Assembly (NCBI GenBank): GCA_964445575.1
Contig: CAYULB010000001.1
Span: 1-64,000, forward strand
Direction of reading: 5' to 3'
DNA from: WJMT01 sp964445575
GTDB taxonomy: Bacteria > Acidobacteriota > Aminicenantia > Aminicenantales > Aminicenantaceae
Length of the DNA: 64,000 nucleotides
Part shown: one piece after another, positions 49,689 through 58,488 of the stretch
Position numbering within the stretch: the first letter of the stretch is position 1
Layout of the letters: each line of letters begins with the position of its first letter
Position numbers and translations under genes: made by a program
The notes under the pieces: generated by a model
Databases searched by the model: none
What the model saw: the letters and a program-made list of their open reading frames with translations, nothing else
What the model was told of the DNA's origin: nothing

Positions 49689-50444
49689 ATGGATTATGAA
49701 CGAGAGCTTCAGAGATTAAGACCGCTCATTAATATATTGGTAAATCTTTCACTTTTAGGAAAGAAAGTTGTTTTAAAGGGAGAAGAAAATTTTGTTAAAT
49801 CAGGACCCAATATCATTGTAGGAAACCATGCCGGAAGTTTTAAAGATATAGCAGTTCTGTTGAAAATAACCTCCCGTCCCGTAATTTTTACCGCCAATAA
49901 AAAGATATTTCATAAGGATCAACTGGATCAATTGATCAGGAATTACATGAGACACAATCTCAAAAGCCTGGGGGTCTTTCTTGATTTTCTATTAAGACCT
50001 ATGAAGAGTCCCTTTTCCTATTTTATCTCAAAAAATATTTCGAAAATCGGAACCATACCTGTTGACCTGTCCAGCAAAAAGAGATCTGCCATAGGAATAT
50101 GTGAAAGAAACTTAAAAAAGGGAAGGGTTATTGTTCTTCTTCAAGGAATGGGATTAGTCAAAGAAAAAACCATCAATCCGTTTGTCAGCTCTTTTAAAAG
50201 AGGGCCTTCCATCATTTCATATAATCTGTATAAAAGATACGGGCTGGTGATTCCTGTGACTCCTATGGCCATATTTGGAGCCCAAAAGCCTTTTCTGACT
50301 CCAGGGAAAATTAAGGTCAGTGTTGGGAAGCCCATGAATATTTTGGATTATAGGGAGGGAGGATTTCATCAAACTGTTGACAAGTTTAAACAGGCGCTGG
50401 AGAAAGAGGTAAGGTCCCTGTTGCTGGAGGTCATCCGTTCATAA
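49689..50444 (+). CDS. Divergent PlsC-like lysophospholipid acyltransferase
   Basis: The 251-aa protein has the overall plan of the PlsC family: a NH...D motif (VGNHAGSFKDIA), a middle IGTIPVDLSSKKRSAIGIC, GxxxxG-like SSFKRGPSIISYNL and VIPVTPMAIFG. Two details are unusual: the catalytic motif is HX5D rather than HX4D, and the FPEGTRS block is replaced by LLQGMGLV. It may therefore use another acyl donor or acceptor, or be inactive. The upstream gap has a small GAGTA/TACTC hairpin but no clear promoter. Confidence 0.7.
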   Translation: MDYERELQRLRPLINILVNLSLLGKKVVLKGEENFVKSGPNIIVGNHAGSFKDIAVLLKITSRPVIFTANKKIFHKDQLDQLIRNYMRHNLKSLGVFLDFLLRPMKSPFSYFISKNISKIGTIPVDLSSKKRSAIGICERNLKKGRVIVLLQGMGLVKEKTINPFVSSFKRGPSIISYNLYKRYGLVIPVTPMAIFGAQKPFLTPGKIKVSVGKPMNILDYREGGFHQTVDKFKQALEKEVRSLLLEVIRS

Positions 50445-50471
50445 TCCTGTGCTTCTTGTTTCCCTTCTGCT

Positions 50472-52403
50472 TTAATTGCTCTCGCCCCCATATCTGGAAA
50501 AGATTTCTGAATTGATTTGGGTGAAAAGGTCATAATTGGTTTTGACTTTGGCTTTTTCTCTCATTTTTAAATAGATGGATTGAAAAAGCCTGTTCCTTTT
50601 CATGCTTAAGAGTTCACTTCGGGCTTCATCCCTATTTTTTTCAAACTCTCCAGGAGTGACCTCTTTTCTCTCTAGAACTTGCAAAAGAACAGATCCTCCC
50701 TTTACTTTTACTGGGTCACTGAGTTCTTCTATAGGCAGAGAGAAGGCAATCCTGTCTATTTCAGAATTTTCTCCAATAAGGCTCAGATACTGTTCTCTTT
50801 TATGATTTTGAGCGGTTTTGTATTCAAAGTCATTATTCTCTGCAATATCCTCGAGACTTGAATCAGGGAATTCGTTTTTTATTTGAGCTGCTCTTTGCAA
50901 AGCCTTTTGTTCTTTCAATTCATTTGTGTAATCAGTTATTACTTTTTGTTCGACTTCTTCAAAACGGGCAGGTCTGGAAGGTTCTATCTTTATGAGCTGT
51001 GATATCCCGACGCCCTGGTATGTGTTGAGACGGGAAGAAATTTCATTCTCATCCATATTGAAAAGCATTTGGCTTAAAGAACCTGACGGGTCAATAGGGT
51101 CTAATCCTTCGCCTAATTCAAGAAGGCCTGTATTTTTTACTTTATAACCAAGTTTTTGGGCTGCGATCTCAAGACTCTGTTCTTTTTGTGCTAATTTTTC
51201 CAATTGAGCGATTTTGGAAGAGGCCATTTCTTCCTCCTTTTGGTCCTTTAGCAGGGTTTCTATTCGTGTTATTACTTTTTCTAGGGGAAGCTGAACAGAG
51301 GGAATGACTTCAGTGGCTTTTATGATGGCCACTCCATTTTTGAGTTCCATTGGTTCAAATACTTGATTTTCATCCAATTCTTGAATGATTTCCTGCTCTT
51401 GAGGGGAAAGTTGTCTCCATTCAAAATATCCCCAGTCACCGTTATTTTCAGCCTGTTCATCTTTTGAATACTTCCTGGCCAGAGCTCCAAATTCTTCTCC
51501 TTTTTCTAATTTTTCCATAATTTCATTTGATTGAGCGAGAATATCAGCTTTATTATTGTCTTCAAAGGGCAAAAATATTCGTTGAATCCTTCTTTTTTCT
51601 GGCTCTTCAAAATGACTTTTATTGTTTTCATAATACTTTTTTATTTCTGAATCATTGATTTCTATTTGGTCTTTCACGTCCTCTTTACTTAGGAAAACGT
51701 ATTGGGCGATTCTTTTTTCAGGTATTTTGTAGTTATCTTTATTTTCACTAAAAAATTGTTTTAAATCCTCTTTGGAAGGCTTCTGGTTTATTTCCATTTT
51801 GTCAGAGGATATAAAAACATACTCCAGTTCTGCAGACTCATTGCTGTTTTTAAAGTGTTCCCATACTTCCTCTTCTGTTACCGAGGCTCCTGCTGTTAAA
51901 ATCTGGATGGTTTTTTGGATCATGATATCCTTAGACAAACTTTCTTCAAAGTCATTGACTGTGGTCCGATTCCATTCAAGTATGTTCTTGTATTGATCGA
52001 ATCCCACAAATTTTCCCTCTTTTTGAAAAACCGGAAAGCTGAGTACTTTTTCTCTAATTTCTGAATCCGCAGCCTTGACACCCAGGCGTTTAGCTGCTCG
52101 AAGAAGGAGTTCCTGTCTTATGACCTCTTCTAAGGTCTGTTGGGGGATGTTCAACTGCTGGATGAGATTGGAGTCCAGGTCTTTGAACTGCTGCTGGAGA
52201 GATTCAATATTCAAGCGAAGACTGTTTATGTAAGTGTCTGCGGAGATTTTTTCCTTACCTACGTACGCGATGACGTTTTGATTCTTTGATCCTCCTGTTC
52301 CTCCTCCAACGTCCCAAAAAAAGATAGAAATAACAAAAGCAACGATAACCAACCACAGAGCTGGGGCAAGCGATTTCAAGTTCTTACGCATTGATTTAAG
52401 CAT
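50472..52403 (-). CDS. ppiD: Periplasmic peptidyl-prolyl isomerase/chaperone (PpiD/SurA type)
   Basis: The 643-aa protein is anchored by one N-terminal TM (about 12-31) and faces the periplasm, where it helps outer-membrane and secreted proteins fold. Residues about 35-200 are the SurA-N-like helical domain with LRLNIESLQQQF. A parvulin domain follows at about 255-370 (ALARKYSKDEQAENNGDWGYFEWRQL). The C-terminal part holds a second helical and parvulin-like region (RFEEVEQKVITDY). This order is that of PpiD. It has GAGGTG before the ATG and lies 107 bp behind the acyl-CoA dehydrogenase gene. Confidence 0.9.
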   Translation of the reverse strand: MLKSMRKNLKSLAPALWLVIVAFVISIFFWDVGGGTGGSKNQNVIAYVGKEKISADTYINSLRLNIESLQQQFKDLDSNLIQQLNIPQQTLEEVIRQELLLRAAKRLGVKAADSEIREKVLSFPVFQKEGKFVGFDQYKNILEWNRTTVNDFEESLSKDIMIQKTIQILTAGASVTEEEVWEHFKNSNESAELEYVFISSDKMEINQKPSKEDLKQFFSENKDNYKIPEKRIAQYVFLSKEDVKDQIEINDSEIKKYYENNKSHFEEPEKRRIQRIFLPFEDNNKADILAQSNEIMEKLEKGEEFGALARKYSKDEQAENNGDWGYFEWRQLSPQEQEIIQELDENQVFEPMELKNGVAIIKATEVIPSVQLPLEKVITRIETLLKDQKEEEMASSKIAQLEKLAQKEQSLEIAAQKLGYKVKNTGLLELGEGLDPIDPSGSLSQMLFNMDENEISSRLNTYQGVGISQLIKIEPSRPARFEEVEQKVITDYTNELKEQKALQRAAQIKNEFPDSSLEDIAENNDFEYKTAQNHKREQYLSLIGENSEIDRIAFSLPIEELSDPVKVKGGSVLLQVLERKEVTPGEFEKNRDEARSELLSMKRNRLFQSIYLKMREKAKVKTNYDLFTQINSEIFSRYGGESN

Positions 52404-52460
52404 TTTTCACCTCAGTTTTGTCTTTTCCAATCCATGGATTCAAAATTGTCCTTTTATCTT

Positions 52461-52469
52461 ATGATAACA
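52461..52469 (-). promoter_or_regulatory. Possible extended -10 promoter of ppiD
   Basis: On the minus strand TGTTATCAT has the extended -10 form; the -35 region (TTAAAC) is weak. It would give ppiD its own transcript with a leader of about 50 nt. Confidence 0.4.
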
Positions 52470-52510
52470 GATTAAGAAAAAGGTTTAAATAGGGTCTTTA
52501 ATACACATGA

Positions 52511-53650
52511 TTATTTAAGAAGATGCCTTGAAATGATAATTCTTTGGATTTCTGAAGTTCCTTCATATATGGATAGAACTCTGGCATCTCTATAGAGCTG
52601 TTCGATAAAAAATTCTTTGGAATACCCGTAGCCTCCGTGTATTTGAAGAGCCTCGTAGGCTATTTTATTGGCTGCTTCTGAAGCAAAAAGTTTTGCCATG
52701 GATGATTGTTTAGAAAATGGTTCCCCCCTATCTGACAAGTCAGCTGCTCTGTACGTCAGAAGTCGGGCTGCGTCCAGTAGAGTCGCCATATCAGCGATTT
52801 TGAATTGAATGGCCTGGAAAGAAGAAATGTTTTGTTCAAAAGCTTTTCTCTGATTAGAATATTTCACAGCTTCTTCAAGACATCTTCTTGCCAGACCGTT
52901 TGATTGGGCAGCAATTCCTATCCGTGAATACTCCAGGCCGTGAAAAGCAATTTTTACTCCTTGGCCTTCGCTGCCGAGAAGGTTACTGGATGGGATGACG
53001 CAGTCCTCTAGACTTATCTCTGCGGTGAGAGAAGAGTTGAGTCCCATTTTATCTTCAATCTTTGAAATTTTGAGTCCAGGAGAATCTTTGTCAACAATAA
53101 AAGCACTCATGGTGCTTTTATCAGATGAATTCTTTGGTTTTGCAAACAGGATATAGGCATCTGCATTTTTTCCACTGGTAACCCATGACTTTATTCCGTT
53201 GACTATAAACTGGTCTCCCTTTTTTACATAAGTTGTCTTTAACGCGGTGGCATCTGACCCAGCCTCTGGTTCGCTCAGGCTGAAAGCACCCAATATCTCT
53301 GTTTTAGCGGCTGGGGGAAGATATCTCTTCTTTTGTTCTTCGGTTCCAAAATGAGACAGAGAATAGCAAAATAATGATGAGTGGACTGAAAAAATCACTG
53401 CCAGAGAAGGCAGTGCCCGGCTTATCTCTTCGATAACGAGGACAATTGACAAAGTGTCAGCCTCAGTCCCTCCGAATTTCTGAGGAATGGACATCCCCAT
53501 AATGCCTAGTTCAGACATTTTTTTTATCAATTCCAGGGGAAATTTATGTTTTTGTTCCAGTTCTTGGGCTACAGGCATGATTTCGTTTTCTGCAAAATGG
53601 AGTACCATTTCCTTAAGCATTCTTTGTTCTTCATTCAGTTTAAAGTCCAT
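52511..53650 (-). CDS. Acyl-CoA dehydrogenase
   Basis: The 379-aa FAD enzyme oxidises acyl-CoA to trans-2-enoyl-CoA in beta-oxidation or amino-acid degradation. It has GAFSLSEPEAGSDATALKT, KSWVTSGKNADAYILFAK, the middle domain MGLNSSLTAEI, and the C-terminal QIHGGYGYSKEF and IYEGTSEIQRIIISR; the Glu of YEGTSE is the short-chain-type catalytic base. Chain length cannot be told. AGGAG precedes the ATG. It follows the HIT gene by 17 bp. No electron-transfer flavoprotein is nearby. Confidence 0.93.
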   Translation of the reverse strand: MDFKLNEEQRMLKEMVLHFAENEIMPVAQELEQKHKFPLELIKKMSELGIMGMSIPQKFGGTEADTLSIVLVIEEISRALPSLAVIFSVHSSLFCYSLSHFGTEEQKKRYLPPAAKTEILGAFSLSEPEAGSDATALKTTYVKKGDQFIVNGIKSWVTSGKNADAYILFAKPKNSSDKSTMSAFIVDKDSPGLKISKIEDKMGLNSSLTAEISLEDCVIPSSNLLGSEGQGVKIAFHGLEYSRIGIAAQSNGLARRCLEEAVKYSNQRKAFEQNISSFQAIQFKIADMATLLDAARLLTYRAADLSDRGEPFSKQSSMAKLFASEAANKIAYEALQIHGGYGYSKEFFIEQLYRDARVLSIYEGTSEIQRIIISRHLLK

Positions 53651-53667
53651 CCCAGCTCCTCTGTTTT

Positions 53668-54159
53668 TTAAAAGTTCAAATCCTTAAAATACTGAGACAA
53701 TTTATCATAAGATTTATGGATGCTTTCAATGGTTAATTTTGTTTTCCCTATTATGGGCATAAAGTTGGAGTCGCCAATCCACCTCGGTATGACATGCATA
53801 TGATAATGAAAGGCCACTCCTGCTCCTGCGCTGTGACCAATATTCATTCCTGTATTGAATCCATGAGGGAGATAAACTTTACGAAGGATTTCTATGGATT
53901 TTTTTAAAATATCCGCCAGTTCATCAGAAGATTTTTTTCCTGACTTTTCAATTGAATCCAGATGTTTATAAGGAGCGATCATAAGATGTCCCGGAGAATA
54001 TGGATACTTATTGAGAATGATGAAATTGTATTTTCCCCTGTAAAGAATGAAATCTTTTTTGTCGTTCTGTCTTTTTGAGGCCTCACAAAAGAAACATTCT
54101 TTCATTTTATGGGCATTTTTAACGTAATCTTCTCTCCATGGAACGGTCATGTATTCCAT
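53668..54159 (-). CDS. HIT family hydrolase/phosphorylase
   Basis: The 163-aa protein belongs to the histidine-triad superfamily, here with the HxHxH core HYHMHVIPRW, preceded by NKYPYSPGHLMIAPYKHLDSIE. Close relatives split or phosphorolyse Ap4A and other nucleotide conjugates. N-terminal cysteines in CFFCEASK suggest a zinc site. It starts 3 bp after the HU stop without a clear ribosome-binding site and is followed by the acyl-CoA dehydrogenase. Confidence 0.9.
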   Translation of the reverse strand: MEYMTVPWREDYVKNAHKMKECFFCEASKRQNDKKDFILYRGKYNFIILNKYPYSPGHLMIAPYKHLDSIEKSGKKSSDELADILKKSIEILRKVYLPHGFNTGMNIGHSAGAGVAFHYHMHVIPRWIGDSNFMPIIGKTKLTIESIHKSYDKLSQYFKDLNF

Positions 54160-54162
54160 TGT

Positions 54163-54438
54163 TTATTTATTGATCATCTGTCTTAGGATTTTGCTTGGTT
54201 TGAAATAGATCACTTTTTTAGCTGGGACCTTAACCGGTTTACCGGTTCTCGGGTTTCTCCCGGACCTTGAGCTGCGGTTTCTTATCCGAAAGCTCCCGAA
54301 GCCCCTCAGCTCGATTTCTTCACCATTTTTTATGGCTTCTTTTATGGTATCGAAAAAAATATTTACCCCTTTTTCTGCCTCTTGTTTGGTTATATTCATA
54401 TCTTTTGATAATTTTTTGATTAAATCAGCTTTAATCAT
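54163..54438 (-). CDS. hup: HU/IHF family DNA-binding protein
   Basis: The 91-aa histone-like protein has the typical N-terminal helices (LIKKLSKDMNITKQEAEKGV), FGSFRIRNRSSRSGRNPRTGKPVKV and the end VIYFKPSKILRQMIN. It bends and packs DNA. The ATG overlaps the rpsA stop as TAATG. The rpsA-HU order is also found in proteobacteria (rpsA-ihfB), which would make an IHF-beta-like role possible; no partner subunit is seen. Confidence 0.95.
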   Translation of the reverse strand: MIKADLIKKLSKDMNITKQEAEKGVNIFFDTIKEAIKNGEEIELRGFGSFRIRNRSSRSGRNPRTGKPVKVPAKKVIYFKPSKILRQMINK

Positions 54439-56177
54439 TATTTATTCTCCTTTTCTTTTTTTGATTTGCTGTTGGGGGCTTCTATATTTTTGAGCTGGTC
54501 TTTCATAATATCACCGAGAGTATGCTTTGTGTCTTGACTCTTCATGTATTTCTTATACTCCATTTTTTGCATTTCAAGTTGAGCTTTTTTAAGGCTTAAG
54601 GATATTTTTTTATCTTTTTTGTTCATCTTTAATATTTTGGCGGGTTTTTCCTCCCCTACTGAGAATTCGGCTGAGGGGTCTTCGATCTTTTTATCACTTA
54701 ACTCAGATAAAAACACGACTCCTTCAATACCAGGCATAATTTCAACAAACACCCCGAAATCAACAATACGTACTATTTTTACATTGACTATATCTCCTGT
54801 TTTTTGGCGTTTAAAGAAATCTTCCCATATGTCTCCCTCCAACTGTTTAATGCCGAGGGATAATTTTTCCTTTTCTACATCTATATTGAGAATGACGGCT
54901 TCAACTTCATCCCCTGCTTTTAGTATTTCTGAAGGATGGTTTATTTTTTTCCAGCTTATTTCAGATATATGAATGAGTCCCTCCACTCCTTTTTCAACCT
55001 CCATAAAGGCTCCAAAAGAAGTGATGTTTGTGATTTTTCCCTTTACTTTCTTCCCAGCCCCATATTTGTTTTTTAAAGTTTCTAAAGGATGAGGCTCAAT
55101 CTGCTTAAGGCCAAGTGATATTCGTTTTTCTTTAGGGTTAATATCAAGTATGCTGACAGTGACTTCTTCACCAGGAGAAAGAATTTTTTTGGGGTGCACT
55201 GTTTTTCGAGACCAAGTCAGATCTGAGACATGGATGAGTCCCTCTACTCCTTTTTCTAACTCCACAAAAGCACCGAAATCAGTAAGATTGACCACTTTCC
55301 CTGTGACTTTTTGTCCTTCCCGGTATTTTTGTTCAATGTCTTCCCAAGGGTCTTTGGTAAGCTGTTTGTAACCTAAAGAGATTTTTTCTTCTTTTTCATC
55401 AAAATCAAGGATGACCACCTCAATTTTCTGGCCGATTTGGAATATTTCGGAAGGATGATTCACTTTTCCCCATGACATATCTGAAATATGCAGAAGTCCT
55501 TCGATTCCTCCTAAATCAACAAAAGCACCAAAATTGGTTAGTGTTTTCACTTCTCCCATAAAAGTTTTTCCTTTTTTTAGCTGAGAAAAAACCTGCTTTT
55601 TCTTTTTTTCTTTTTTGTCAACAAGATATAATTTTCGAGATAAAACCGCATTTTCGCTTCTGCGGTCGAATTTGATGACTTTGAATTTGAACCGATTCTC
55701 CATTATTTGGTTGGGGTCTTTTATGGGTATGACATCTACATGAGAATCGGGAAGAAAAGTTTTTATTCCCACATCAACCAGATACCCTTTGTTAACTCTT
55801 TCTACTACTTTCCCAATTATCCAGTTATTGTATTTATAGGCCTTCTCTAAATTATCAAGTGCTTGTAGGGCAATGGCTTTGCTTTTGGACAGAGGAAGAT
55901 AGCCGTCCTTAGGAGTAACTTTTTCAAGAATGGCTTCAATTTCATCACCGGGAGTGATCTTTTTCATATTTTCTGGGTCGCTGAAATCTTCAACTGGAAT
56001 AATGCCTTCTGATTTTGAGCCAATATCGACCAGTACAAACGAGGAGGTAACCTTGAGGACCTTTCCTTTGACCAGTTTTCCCGGAGTTAATTCAGCAGCT
56101 TTAAATTTATATTTTTCAAGCAGCTCTTCATAATCTTTTGTTGAGATTCTGTTGTTATTTTTTGTTACCTCTGACAT
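54438..56177 (-). CDS. rpsA: 30S ribosomal protein S1
   Basis: S1 brings mRNA to the 30S subunit. The 579-aa chain holds six S1 RNA-binding domains of about 70-85 residues: the first at about 30-105 (GKLVKGKVLKV), then about 115-190, and four clearer copies with the repeating FGAFVDLGGIEGLLHISDMSW / FGAFVELEKGVEGLIHVSDLTW pattern. The last one is more divergent (VDFGVFVEIMPGIEGVVFLSEL). It overlaps ispH by 13 bp and HU by 1 bp. The presence of leaderless transcripts is compatible with, but not explained by, S1. Confidence 0.95.
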   Translation of the reverse strand: MSEVTKNNNRISTKDYEELLEKYKFKAAELTPGKLVKGKVLKVTSSFVLVDIGSKSEGIIPVEDFSDPENMKKITPGDEIEAILEKVTPKDGYLPLSKSKAIALQALDNLEKAYKYNNWIIGKVVERVNKGYLVDVGIKTFLPDSHVDVIPIKDPNQIMENRFKFKVIKFDRRSENAVLSRKLYLVDKKEKKKKQVFSQLKKGKTFMGEVKTLTNFGAFVDLGGIEGLLHISDMSWGKVNHPSEIFQIGQKIEVVILDFDEKEEKISLGYKQLTKDPWEDIEQKYREGQKVTGKVVNLTDFGAFVELEKGVEGLIHVSDLTWSRKTVHPKKILSPGEEVTVSILDINPKEKRISLGLKQIEPHPLETLKNKYGAGKKVKGKITNITSFGAFMEVEKGVEGLIHISEISWKKINHPSEILKAGDEVEAVILNIDVEKEKLSLGIKQLEGDIWEDFFKRQKTGDIVNVKIVRIVDFGVFVEIMPGIEGVVFLSELSDKKIEDPSAEFSVGEEKPAKILKMNKKDKKISLSLKKAQLEMQKMEYKKYMKSQDTKHTLGDIMKDQLKNIEAPNSKSKKEKENK

Positions 56178-57043
56178 TGGATTGATCTCTCCCTGTGATA
56201 TTGTTGTTTGAAATAAGACTTAATTTTGCTTGCTACGTCTTGGATGACTTCAGGTGGGGTGGAAGCACCCCCTGAAAGGCCAATTTTATCAGCTCCTTTT
56301 ATCATCTTTGGATCGATCTGGTTGGAATTTTCAATAAAATAAGTGTTTTTTTGTGATGTTTTCGAAATTTGATAGAGCTTGTTGGTATTGGAGGAGTTTT
56401 TCCCGCCAATTATAAACAGGACATCCACCTGAGATGCCAGCTTTAGAGTTGCATCCTGCCGGACCTGGGTTGATTTGCATATGGTATTGTGGATGTTCAG
56501 CTCTTCGCTTGATTGCATGAGCCTTCCAGCTACTTCCTTAAAGGTATTGAAATCTTGGGTTGATTGACTGAGAACAGCTCTTTTTTCCTTTTTAGGGAGC
56601 TTACTGGCTTCAGTTTCGTTCTCAATGATGATGCCCTTACCTAAGCTGTGTCCTTTCAGTCCTATGGTTTCAGGATGCTTCCGGTTTCCCACTATAATGA
56701 TTTCATCCTCTTTTTTAGCTAATTTGGATACAAGTTTTTGTATGTTTTTGACGATGGGGCAGGTTGCATCAACTATTTCAATGTTTTTTTGTTTAAGCAG
56801 GGCATATGTTTCTGGAGAAGCCCCATGGCTTCGGATGATAAGGGTCCCTTCTTTGATTTCATCAGGATTGTTTATAGGAAGTATTCCTCTTTTTCTTAAA
56901 TCAGAAATAACCTGAGGGTTGTGTATCAAATCTCCCAGTGTATAGACTTTTCCTGATTTGAGTTGGCGTGTTTTTTTGGCTATTTGAAGCGCACGCTTGA
57001 CTCCGTAACACAAACCTGAATTTTTTGCTATTTTAACTTCCAT
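56165..57043 (-). CDS. ispH: 4-hydroxy-3-methylbut-2-enyl diphosphate reductase
   Basis: IspH makes IPP and DMAPP in the last step of the MEP pathway and needs an oxygen-sensitive [4Fe-4S] cluster. The 292-aa enzyme keeps the three cluster cysteines: C12 in NSGLCYGVKRA, DATCPIVKN near 95 and TICKSTQVRQD near 193. It also has RSHGASPETY and LSGGASTPPEVIQ. GAGGG precedes the ATG, and a good promoter lies directly upstream. It heads ispH-rpsA-HU-HIT-acyl-CoA dehydrogenase; ispH and rpsA are also linked, even fused, in many Clostridia. Confidence 0.96.
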   Translation of the reverse strand: MEVKIAKNSGLCYGVKRALQIAKKTRQLKSGKVYTLGDLIHNPQVISDLRKRGILPINNPDEIKEGTLIIRSHGASPETYALLKQKNIEIVDATCPIVKNIQKLVSKLAKKEDEIIIVGNRKHPETIGLKGHSLGKGIIIENETEASKLPKKEKRAVLSQSTQDFNTFKEVAGRLMQSSEELNIHNTICKSTQVRQDATLKLASQVDVLFIIGGKNSSNTNKLYQISKTSQKNTYFIENSNQIDPKMIKGADKIGLSGGASTPPEVIQDVASKIKSYFKQQYHRERSIQCQR

Positions 57044-57066
57044 TTTGACCCTCTAGTGAGTGGGTT

Positions 57067-57095
57067 ATACTATATGAGAAAGATGTTTTTGTCAA
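57067..57095 (-). promoter_or_regulatory. Promoter of ispH-rpsA-HU operon
   Basis: The minus-strand boxes are TTGACA (57090-57095) and TAGTAT (57067-57072) with a 17-bp spacer; the leader is about 17 nt. Confidence 0.75.
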
Positions 57096-57204
57096 TGCTA
57101 AATAGTGGTTAAGTATTGACTTAAGCGGGACTCATCCGGCTTTTGCATAAAATATTTAGTGTTTTAGCTATCCTTGATGGGTCGCTAAATCAAAATAGTC
57201 ACCT

Positions 57205-57750
57205 TCAGTTTTCTTCTGACTTTTCCTCTAATATTTTTTCAATTTCTTGTTTGCTGGGAAGTTCATCAATACTGTCGAGTCCAAAATAGGTTAGGAAATT
57301 TTTTGAGGTTCTGTATATCAATGGTTTCCCCGGGCTCTTTTTTCTTCCTACGATTTTAATAAGTTTCTTTTCAAGGAGAGTTTTCAAACAGTGTGCGGCA
57401 TCGACTCCTCGTATTGCTGATATTTCAGCTAGAGTAATAGGCTGGTGATAGGCAATTGCGGATAGGGTTTCCAGCGATTCTCTGGAAAGCTTCTGCTTTT
57501 TTTCATGTTTTAGGAGCCGCTTTATGTATTTGTCATATTCTTTGCTGGTTACCAAAAGGAAACCCCCAGAAGCCCTGATTATACCGATGCCTCTTTTGCT
57601 TTCAGAGTAATCTTTGAGGAGCCCTTCCAGTGCATTTTCGATTTCTTTATCAGTGAATTCTTTGAGTATGTCTTTGATTTTCTCTGGAGCAAGTGGTTCT
57701 ATGGATACAAAAATAAGAGCCTCAATAATATTTTTTAGGTTTTTTTTCAT
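57205..57750 (-). CDS. scpB: Segregation and condensation protein B
   Basis: ScpB is a 181-aa winged-helix kite protein of the SMC-ScpAB condensin. It has the usual ALIFVSIEPLAPEKI start, RGIGIIRASGGFLLVTS, LSRESLETLSAIAYHQPITLAEISAIRGVDAA and a C-terminal YFGLDSIDELP. Its ATG overlaps the scpA stop (ATGA). No smc gene is in the window. It is the last gene of M50 protease-trpS-scpA-scpB. Confidence 0.95.
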   Translation of the reverse strand: MKKNLKNIIEALIFVSIEPLAPEKIKDILKEFTDKEIENALEGLLKDYSESKRGIGIIRASGGFLLVTSKEYDKYIKRLLKHEKKQKLSRESLETLSAIAYHQPITLAEISAIRGVDAAHCLKTLLEKKLIKIVGRKKSPGKPLIYRTSKNFLTYFGLDSIDELPSKQEIEKILEEKSEEN

Positions 57751-58472
57751 GAAATCACATCACTTCTTAGCCAAACTTTTATATTCTGAAACAGCCTTTC
57801 TTGGACTGCGATAACAATTCTTTCGCCGATGAGCTCCAATAGACAAAAAAAAGACACCATGGATTCTTCAATGGTTCCTTGTCCGCTGAAGTATTCTAAA
57901 AAATCAAGGTAAGAGTGCTCTTTTAAGTGATTGATGATATCCTGCTTTTTATCTTTAACTGAAACTTCTTTCCCTGTAATGACCTTTATATTGTCTTTTT
58001 GCTGCCTTTTCATAAGTTTAAAAAAGACTTCGGCCACATCAAAAAGCGAGACTTCCATAAAGTCAAGTTCTGGGAATGACACAGATTCCGGAAGGGAGCT
58101 TCTTTTCCATTTTTTTATCTGTTTTTCTTCTCTTTCTCTTAGGATTTTACAAGCTGCTTTTATATTCTTATAATCCAGCAGTCTGTCAACAAGAATCTGA
58201 CGGGGATCTTCATCCTTGTCCAAAAAAATTTCTCGGGGCAGAAGCATCCGTGATTTAATATGTATGAGAAGTGCAGCCATAAGAAGGAATTCGGATTCTC
58301 TCTCCAGATTTATGTTTTTTTTATGATCCAGATATTGAAGATATTCTCTTGTTATGGAGGCAATGGGAATGTCATGAATGTCTATTTTCTTTTTTTTTAT
58401 GAGAAAAAGGAGAAGGTCCAGAGGTCCTTGGAAGACCTCTAAATTGATTTGATAGCTCTGAGAATTCTCCAT
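57747..58472 (-). CDS. scpA: Segregation and condensation protein A
   Basis: ScpA is the kleisin that bridges the SMC heads. The 241-aa protein begins with YQINLEVFQGPLDLLLFLIKKKKIDIHDIPIASI, has AAHLL-like AALLIHIKSRMLLP, and a C-terminal winged helix with FLDFLEYFSGQGTIEESMVSFFCLLELI. Length and layout are normal. It follows trpS by 16 bp and is coupled to scpB. Confidence 0.95.
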   Translation of the reverse strand: MENSQSYQINLEVFQGPLDLLLFLIKKKKIDIHDIPIASITREYLQYLDHKKNINLERESEFLLMAALLIHIKSRMLLPREIFLDKDEDPRQILVDRLLDYKNIKAACKILREREEKQIKKWKRSSLPESVSFPELDFMEVSLFDVAEVFFKLMKRQQKDNIKVITGKEVSVKDKKQDIINHLKEHSYLDFLEYFSGQGTIEESMVSFFCLLELIGERIVIAVQERLFQNIKVWLRSDVIS

Positions 58473-58488
58473 ATTAGTTGTTTTCGAA

